Of a DNA stretch of 64,000 nt, positions 59,341 to 64,000 are shown piece after piece; within the stretch, counting starts at the first letter, position 1; each line of letters begins with the position of its first letter. A model generated the notes under the pieces. That model saw only the letters and a program-made list of their open reading frames with translations. It was not told the DNA's origin and did not search any database. Source of the DNA: Comamonas sp. GB3 AK4-5 (lineage in GTDB: Bacteria > Pseudomonadota > Gammaproteobacteria > Burkholderiales > Burkholderiaceae_C); NCBI RefSeq assembly GCF_041320665.1, contig NZ_CP166730.1, positions 3,286,001-3,350,000 on the forward strand, read 5' to 3'. Both the position numbers and the translations under genes were made by a program.

Positions 59341-60639
59341 ATGCCCGGTTACGCCGATCCTGGCTTTGACACCCTGAGCCTGCACGCAGGCGCCCAGCCC
59401 GACCCCGCCACCGGCGCCCGCGCCGTGCCCATCCATTTGACGACGTCCTTCGTCTTCGAATCCAGCGACCACGCGGCCAGCCTGTTCAATCTGGAACGCC
59501 CCGGCCATGTCTACAGCCGCATCAGCAACCCCACCAACGCGGTGCTGGAGCAGCGCGTGTCTGCCCTGGAGGGCGGCGTGGGCGCGATTGCCGTGGCCAG
59601 CGGCCAGGCCGCGCTGCACCTGTCGATTGCCACGCTGATGGGTGCGGGCAGCCACATCGTGGCCAGCACCGCGCTCTATGGCGGCTCGCAAAACCTGCTG
59701 CATTACACGCTGCGCCGCTTCGGCATTGAGACCACGTTTGTTGCGCCCGGCGACATCGATGGCTGGCGCGCCGCCGTGCGCCCCAACACCAAGCTGTTCT
59801 TTGGCGAGACCGTGGGCAACCCCGGCCTGGACGTGCTGGACATTCCTACCGTCTCTTCAATAGCCCACGAAGCGGGCGTGCCGCTGCTGGTGGACTCCAC
59901 CCTCACCTCGCCCTGGCTGATCAAGCCCTTTGCGCACGGGGCGGACATCGTCTACCACTCCGCCACCAAATTCCTCTCGGGCCACGGCACGGTGATTGGC
60001 GGCATCGTGGTCGATGGCGGCAGTTTTGACTGGGAAAAGTCCGGCAAATTCCCCGAGCTGACCGAGCCCTACGACGGTTTCCACAACATGGTGTTCAGCG
60101 AAGAGAGCACTACCGGTGCCTTTTTGCTGCGTGCCCGCCGCGAAGGCCTGCGCGACTTTGGCGCCTGCATGAGTCCACACAGCGCCTGGCTGATCCTGCA
60201 AGGCATAGAGACCCTGCCGCTGCGCATGGAACGCCATATGAAGAACACCGAGAAGGTGGTGCAGTTCCTCGCCAGCCACCCGCTGGTAAGCCGTGTGGGC
60301 CACCCCATGCTGGAGACCCACTCCTCCCACGCACTGGCCCAAAAACTGCTGCCACGCGGCGCGGGCTCGGTGTTCAGCTTTGACATTGCCGGCAACCGCA
60401 ACCAGGGCAAGAAGTTCATCGAAACGCTGAAGGTCTTCAGCCACCTGGCCAATGTGGGCGATTGCCGCTCCCTGGTGATTCACCCGGCCAGCACCACCCA
60501 CTTCCGCATGAGCGATGAGGCCCTGTCCCAGGCCGGCATCAGCCAGGGCACGATTCGCCTGTCGATCGGCCTGGAAGACGCCGACGACCTGATCGACGAC
60601 CTCAAGCGCGCGCTCAAGACGGCGGAGAAGGCGGCTTGA
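59341..60639 (+). CDS. metY: O-acetylhomoserine sulfhydrylase (Cys/Met metabolism PLP enzyme)
   Basis: This 432-residue PLP enzyme of the cystathionine gamma-synthase family makes homocysteine from O-acetylhomoserine and sulfide. Seen are FDTLSLHAGAQPDPATGARA, YSRISNPTNAVLEQRVSALE, GGVGAIAVASGQAA, and the PLP lysine Lys210 in IVYHSATKFLSGHGT. Length and the N-terminal form favour MetY over MetZ. I chose the ATG at 59341 after GGAGACCACAAG; the in-frame extension to 59278 is not conserved. An alpha/beta hydrolase follows after 60 bp. Confidence 0.93.
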   Translation: MPGYADPGFDTLSLHAGAQPDPATGARAVPIHLTTSFVFESSDHAASLFNLERPGHVYSRISNPTNAVLEQRVSALEGGVGAIAVASGQAALHLSIATLMGAGSHIVASTALYGGSQNLLHYTLRRFGIETTFVAPGDIDGWRAAVRPNTKLFFGETVGNPGLDVLDIPTVSSIAHEAGVPLLVDSTLTSPWLIKPFAHGADIVYHSATKFLSGHGTVIGGIVVDGGSFDWEKSGKFPELTEPYDGFHNMVFSEESTTGAFLLRARREGLRDFGACMSPHSAWLILQGIETLPLRMERHMKNTEKVVQFLASHPLVSRVGHPMLETHSSHALAQKLLPRGAGSVFSFDIAGNRNQGKKFIETLKVFSHLANVGDCRSLVIHPASTTHFRMSDEALSQAGISQGTIRLSIGLEDADDLIDDLKRALKTAEKAA

Positions 60640-60699
60640 GCCACCTCGCCATATTCAATAAAAACGCCTCTAGCGCTTACCCATACAGCGAGACAAGCT

Positions 60700-61512
60700 A
60701 TGTTTTTTGAAGTCAACAAGGCACGTATCTACGCCTACACCGGCGGCAAGGCCTTTGATGCCGCCAAGCCCACTGCCATCTTGATCCACGGCGTGCTGTG
60801 CGACCACAGCGTCTGGGCCCTGCAAAGCCGCTACCTGGCCAACCATGGCTGGAATGTGCTGGCCGTGGACCTGCCCGGCCACTGCAAAAGCGGCGGTGCT
60901 GCCCCCAAGTCGGTGGAAGAAGCCGCCGCTTTTATTGCCCAGTTGATGGATGCCGCAGGCCTGACCCAGGCCGCGCTGATCGGCCACAGCTGGGGCAGCC
61001 TGATTGCCATGGAAGCTGCCGCGCAGCTGAAGGAGCGCATCAGCCATTTGGTGCTGGTGGGCACGGCCTTCCCCATGAAGGTGGCGCCCGCCATGCTGGA
61101 CGCCGCGCTGAATCAGCCGGAAAAAGCCATTGCCATGGTCAACACCTTCTCGCGCGCCACGCTGTCCCCCCCCAATGGCGCGGGCAGCTGGGTGTTTGGC
61201 GCCGGCATGGCCCTGGGCCGCCGCGTGCTGGCCAGCAACCGCGACGTCAATCTGCTGCACACCGGCTTTCTGGCCTGCGACAGCTATGCCAGCGGTGAAG
61301 CCGCCATGGCAGCCCTCACCTGCCCCACGCTGTTTGTGCTGGGCGAGCAAGACCAGATGACACCGCCCAAGGCGGCCAAGGGATTGATCGATGCCGCCAA
61401 GGCTGCGGGCAAACCGGTCAAGGTGCAGATGATTCCCAATGGCCACAACCAGATGACGGAGTCACCGGACGCCACGCTGTTTGCGATTGTTGAATTTCTG
61501 ACACCCCCCTGA
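60700..61512 (+). CDS. Alpha/beta hydrolase
   Basis: This 270-residue protein has the alpha/beta hydrolase fold: oxyanion region LIHGVLCDHSVW, nucleophile Ser in LIGHSWGSLIAME (about residues 101-113), Asp in VLGEQDQMTPP, and His in IPNGHNQMTE. It is cytoplasmic with no signal peptide. It could be an esterase or a homoserine acyl-related hydrolase, given metY upstream, but nothing in the sequence fixes the substrate. The last three codons and the stop (61501-61512) lie in the dispersed repeat that follows. Confidence 0.9.
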   Translation: MFFEVNKARIYAYTGGKAFDAAKPTAILIHGVLCDHSVWALQSRYLANHGWNVLAVDLPGHCKSGGAAPKSVEEAAAFIAQLMDAAGLTQAALIGHSWGSLIAMEAAAQLKERISHLVLVGTAFPMKVAPAMLDAALNQPEKAIAMVNTFSRATLSPPNGAGSWVFGAGMALGRRVLASNRDVNLLHTGFLACDSYASGEAAMAALTCPTLFVLGEQDQMTPPKAAKGLIDAAKAAGKPVKVQMIPNGHNQMTESPDATLFAIVEFLTPP

Positions 61513-61613
61513 GGCACTGCGTGCCTTCCCCCCGCTCTCGCACCGCTACGCGCTGCGGGCAGGGGGACGACACCGGCGCTGCGGGGCGGCCCTTGCGCGG
61601 TGTCCCTGAGCTG
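61504..61613 (+). repeat. Dispersed GC-rich intergenic repeat, copy 2
   Basis: This has the same ordered blocks as 4394-4509: CCCCCCTGAG, a small hairpin (GGCACTGCGTGCC), a C-run, GCGGGCAGGGGGACG, GGCGCTGCGGGGCGGCCCTT and GCGCGG. It overlaps the stop codon of the hydrolase gene. It is the first unit of a tandem array with a 165-bp period. Confidence 0.85.
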
Positions 61614-61690
61614 GGCTGTGCCTGTTTTACGCACCAGGACCTGAGTTTGGGGAAACGGCATGCAAGCCCCCCCCGTGGGCACATCGCGCC

Positions 61691-61836
61691 CATTCCCGCT
61701 ATTCGCACCGCTACGCGTTGCGGGCAGGGGGACGCTGCCAGCGCGGCGGGGCGGCCCTTGCGCGGCAGCCCTGGCGTGGGCCGCGCCGGTTTGATGCACC
61801 GGGGCCTAGCTGGGGGTTCGGTGGTAGGAAGCCCCT
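61691..61836 (+). repeat. Dispersed repeat copy 3 with its tail (second unit of a 165-bp tandem array)
   Basis: AGGGGGACG at 61726 and AAGCCCC at 61829 each lie exactly 165 bp after their partners at 61561 and 61664. The unit therefore includes the dispersed core and a further tail (GCACC, GG-CCT, GGGG, AAGCCCC). A degenerate third unit follows at about 61864-61925 (CTGCCAGCGCGGCAGGACAG). The whole stretch 61513-61974 (462 bp) holds these repeats and no credible gene. Confidence 0.8.
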
Positions 61837-61863
61837 GTGAGTACATCTTCCTGCTGCGTGCTC

Positions 61864-61925
61864 ATGTGCAGAGAGATACTGCCAGCGCGGCAGGACAGCC
61901 CTGGCACGGCAGGCCTGATGAGGCT
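61864..61925 (+). repeat. Degenerate third unit of the 61.5-61.9 kb repeat array
   Basis: GCAGAGAGATACTGCCAGCG, then GGCAGGACAGCCCTGGCACG and GCAGGCCTG, align with the inner part of the preceding unit at 61725-61773. The spacing is shorter (144 bp) and there are several substitutions. Confidence 0.6.
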
Positions 61926-61974
61926 GTTTCATGCGCTGTGACGAATTCGCAGCAAGCGCGGGGCCAACGCAGGA

Positions 61975-62439
61975 TCAAGGCTTGCGCGGCAGGTTTTGCT
62001 TGAGCGTATAGCGGCCGGTTTTGGCATTCACCAGCAGCTCAAAGCGAAAGCGCTGGTCGTCGTGGCCGTTTTCGGCCTCACCCAGCACGCGCACGCGGCC
62101 GTCGCCGGTCGGTACACAGCGCAGGCCATGCAAGCTGATCTCGGCGTGGTCGTTGTTGAACTCGGCAATGCTCAGCCCTTTTTCCACCGCCCAGTGCGCG
62201 CCATGGTCTTCGCTGCGCACCCAGTCCACAAACAGCATGTCCTGACCATAGAGCTGGGCTTGTATGACGCGGAACTCGCCATGGCGCTCCCCCTTGCTCC
62301 AGCTGCCGCAGCTCATGATCTGGCGGATGCTGGCCGGGTGGTAGTCCCAGATCTCTTCATAGCCCACCACGCGGCCCAGGGCCTGGGCCTGCAAGGCCGA
62401 CAGCAGAAAAAACAGCAAGGCAGCGATTTGGGAAGTCAT
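61975..62439 (-). CDS. Small exported protein of unknown function
   Basis: This 154-residue protein has a signal peptide (MTSQIAALLFFLLSALQAQA, cleavage after QALG or AQA). A compact, beta-rich mature part follows with two Cys (SCGSWSKGERHGEFRVIQAQ and SLHGLRCVPTGDGRVRVLGE). The content looks like a single periplasmic domain. I recognise no family. It is monocistronic, next to the repeat array and divergent from the PoNi-like gene. Confidence 0.75.
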   Translation of the reverse strand: MTSQIAALLFFLLSALQAQALGRVVGYEEIWDYHPASIRQIMSCGSWSKGERHGEFRVIQAQLYGQDMLFVDWVRSEDHGAHWAVEKGLSIAEFNNDHAEISLHGLRCVPTGDGRVRVLGEAENGHDDQRFRFELLVNAKTGRYTLKQNLPRKP

Positions 62440-62544
62440 GTGCTGAGTGTAAGAGCGCGCCCTGAACGGCCTTGCGACGCGACTGGGTAGCGCCTACCCC
62501 ACACGCTCTGATAATGGCGCGTTCGGATTTTGCCCCCATCGCCC

Positions 62545-63426
62545 ATGCACACCGGCCTCTCTTGCTCCAGCCCTCTTGCTGACATCGTCCAGTACGCCGC
62601 GGCCATCCGGCTCTCCGGCCTGCAGCCACGCCGCACCTTGAACCTGGCCGACAAAAAGGCCGATTGGAAAGCGGCCCTGGCCACGTTGCGGCGCTTTGCC
62701 GCCAGCCCCGGCTGCCGGGCGCCGCTGCAGCTGCAGGCCCATGCCGCGCTGGAGAACTACTGGCAATGGCAAGCCGCCGGGCAAGAGGCTTGCCACTTGC
62801 TGGTCTACGGCATCGACCTGGGCCTGCCCGCCGCCACGCTGCGCCCGCTCTATTTGGGCACGGCGGCGTTGTGGCGCGATGCGGCCACCGTGGCCGAGCA
62901 TGCCCGCCAAGGCATGGCCCAGGCCACAGCTGCGCCCTATGGCATGCCCGCGCCCATTGCCACGCGCACGGCCGACTACCGCTATGCCGTGCTGCTGAGC
63001 AGCCTGGCCGTGCTGCTGGATGCACCCGAGGCCATTGCTGCCCTGGTGGAGCACACGCTGGGCTTGGACACCGACCGCCTGCTCGACTACCTCAGCGCCG
63101 CGGCACTGGAGCTGGAACAGGCCAACGACGATTTATTTCACCGCCGCCCCTATGGCGCGCTGGCAGCGTTCTTCGACCAGTTGGGCGACGCCCTGCCCGA
63201 CCCGCTGGTGGGCTATGTGCAAAGCCAGTACAGCGACTTTCACCGCCTCTCGCCCAAGCAGCAGAAAAAAGGCGGCCCCTGGCTGGGCACCTGGTATTGG
63301 GCGCTGGAGGTAGCGGCGCTGTCCGCCCTCTATGGCTGGGACGATGCGGCGCTGCGTGCCAGCCCCCACTACCCAGCCGATCTGGTGGACTTTGCGCGGG
63401 AGCGCCAAGCCCTCGATGGTCTGTAG
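62545..63426 (+). CDS. PoNi/DUF1911-like protein, possible orphan immunity protein
   Basis: This protein of about 293 residues is helical and rich in Ala and Leu. The C-terminal 45 residues (GPWLGTWYWALEVAALSALY, GWDDAALRASPHYPADLVDF, ARERQ) resemble the DUF1911 end of PoNe-immunity (PoNi) proteins, where a W-x-x-E and a YPxDL motif are typical. The N-terminal half would be DUF1910-like (LNLADKKADWKAALATLRRF). PoNi proteins neutralise PoNe DNase toxins of type VI and related systems. No PoNe toxin is seen nearby. I chose the ATG at 62545; a TTG at 62530 is possible. Function is inferred from a short motif only. Confidence 0.6.
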   Translation: MHTGLSCSSPLADIVQYAAAIRLSGLQPRRTLNLADKKADWKAALATLRRFAASPGCRAPLQLQAHAALENYWQWQAAGQEACHLLVYGIDLGLPAATLRPLYLGTAALWRDAATVAEHARQGMAQATAAPYGMPAPIATRTADYRYAVLLSSLAVLLDAPEAIAALVEHTLGLDTDRLLDYLSAAALELEQANDDLFHRRPYGALAAFFDQLGDALPDPLVGYVQSQYSDFHRLSPKQQKKGGPWLGTWYWALEVAALSALYGWDDAALRASPHYPADLVDFARERQALDGL

Positions 63427-63435
63427 CCTTGCCGC

Positions 63436-64000
63436 TCACTCCACGGCCTGCAGAAACTGCGCAATGCGCGCCACCATGCGCTCGGGCTGCTCGCGGTGGG
63501 GCACATGGCCGCCGCCGACCACAATCTCCTGCTCCACCGGCCCTGGCACCCAGGCCGCGATATTGCGGGGATGGGCCAGGGAGCCGTATTCGTCCTGCTC
63601 GCCATGGATGGCCAGCACCGGGCAGCGCACCTGGCGCAGCGCGGCCTCCAGGCTGTAGTTGGTAAAGGCCGGCGACAACCAGGTGTCCACCCAGGCCGAC
63701 AGCACCCAGGCTGCTTTGTCGCCGTGGTATCTGGCCAAACGCTCCAGCTGACCAGGCTGGGCAAACTGATCGCGTGCCACGCGAATGCCCTCCAAGGTTC
63801 GCTCTTCCACAAAGGTCTGGGCCGATGCGGTCACCAAGGCCACACATTGCTGCGGATAGGCCGCGGCCACATGGGCCGCCATGCCACCGCCCACGCTGTG
63901 GCCTAGGGTCACAAAGCGCTCCATGCCCATAGCCTGGCAGACCTGCGCAAAAGTCTCGGCCTCACGGGCCACAAAGTCGGGCGCCAAGGGGCCGGGAGCG
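63436..64000 (-). CDS. Alpha/beta hydrolase, N-terminus beyond the window edge
   Basis: The reverse strand is open from the stop at 63436 to base 64000, so the gene starts outside the window. The visible 188 residues carry the nucleophile elbow FVTLGHSVGGGMAAHVAAAY, a cap region, and the Asp and His regions VLAIHGEQDEYGSLAHPRNI and VVGGGHVPHREQPERM. This is an ordinary alpha/beta hydrolase with a substrate that cannot be read. Its stop lies 10 bases from the convergent PoNi-like gene. Confidence 0.88.
   Translation of the reverse strand, partial: APGPLAPDFVAREAETFAQVCQAMGMERFVTLGHSVGGGMAAHVAAAYPQQCVALVTASAQTFVEERTLEGIRVARDQFAQPGQLERLARYHGDKAAWVLSAWVDTWLSPAFTNYSLEAALRQVRCPVLAIHGEQDEYGSLAHPRNIAAWVPGPVEQEIVVGGGHVPHREQPERMVARIAQFLQAVE

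Noticed and set aside
61284..62003. Several open frames in the repeat array after the hydrolase
   Set aside because: They translate the GC-rich repeat (for example RRAGSVPLPATRSG twice in one frame) and lack ribosome sites and domains.

Overview
The window looks like a chromosome segment of a high-GC betaproteobacterium of the order Burkholderiales, most likely family Comamonadaceae (Comamonas-like). The pointers are a tripartite tricarboxylate transporter (tct) operon with its own two-component system, the hemN/fnr block, a ZTP riboswitch before glyA-nrdR, a zapA-linked 6S RNA, and recurrent GC-rich intergenic repeats. This placement is inferred from gene content and protein style; no database search was possible. 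No rRNA, tRNA, CRISPR array, transposase or prophage was recognised.

Layout. 1-2.1 kb: a truncated MFS exporter divergent from a LysR regulator. 2.1-7.9 kb: tctCBA (minus strand) with a divergent TctD/TctE-like response regulator and kinase. 8-9.4 kb: an Hsp15-like RNA-binding protein and a secreted NUC1-type nuclease. 9.6-10.7 kb: cobT, apart from the other cobalamin genes. 10.8-17.9 kb: an apparent operon for a peptide/nickel-type ABC importer (binding protein, two permeases, one fused double ATPase), an SDR dehydrogenase and an XRE-cupin regulator, preceded by two identical-pattern palindromes. 18-32.2 kb: cobalamin block on the minus strand. A cobalamin riboswitch leads btuB-cobB-cobU-btuF-btuC-btuD and a CbiM-like permease; then come cobO, a small lipoprotein gene and bluB-cbiB-cobC-cobQ. 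Corrin-ring genes and cobS are not in the window. 32.4-33.3 kb: a coiled-coil protein, zapA and 6S RNA. 33.3-37.1 kb: a c-di-GMP operon (HD-GYP, then PAS-GGDEF-EAL). 37.2-40.3 kb: safE-like gene, hemN and fnr with two FNR boxes. 40.4-47.2 kb: a small membrane protein, a DUF349 protein and a very large DUF748/AsmA-like protein. 47.2-47.9 kb: a gene-free stretch with a candidate structured RNA. 47.9-50.8 kb: lytic transglycosylase, ZTP riboswitch, glyA and nrdR. 51-55.5 kb: DedA-rhodanese fusion, aroC and a second GGDEF-EAL protein. 55.5-58.5 kb: a family III CoA-transferase divergent from an HTH-citrate synthase fusion. 58.6-64 kb: CBS protein, metY, two hydrolases, a tandem 165-bp repeat, a small exported protein and a PoNi/DUF1911-like protein.

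Most of the DNA is core or common accessory metabolism. The observations most worth a second look are: the fused ABC ATPase whose substitutions all fall in one composite ATP site; the paired palindromic operators in front of that importer; the in-frame palindromic repeat inside cobC; the promoter-to-terminator RNA candidate at 47.3-47.5 kb; the CoA-transferase with apparently swapped halves opposite an HTH-citrate synthase; and the orphan PoNi-like protein.
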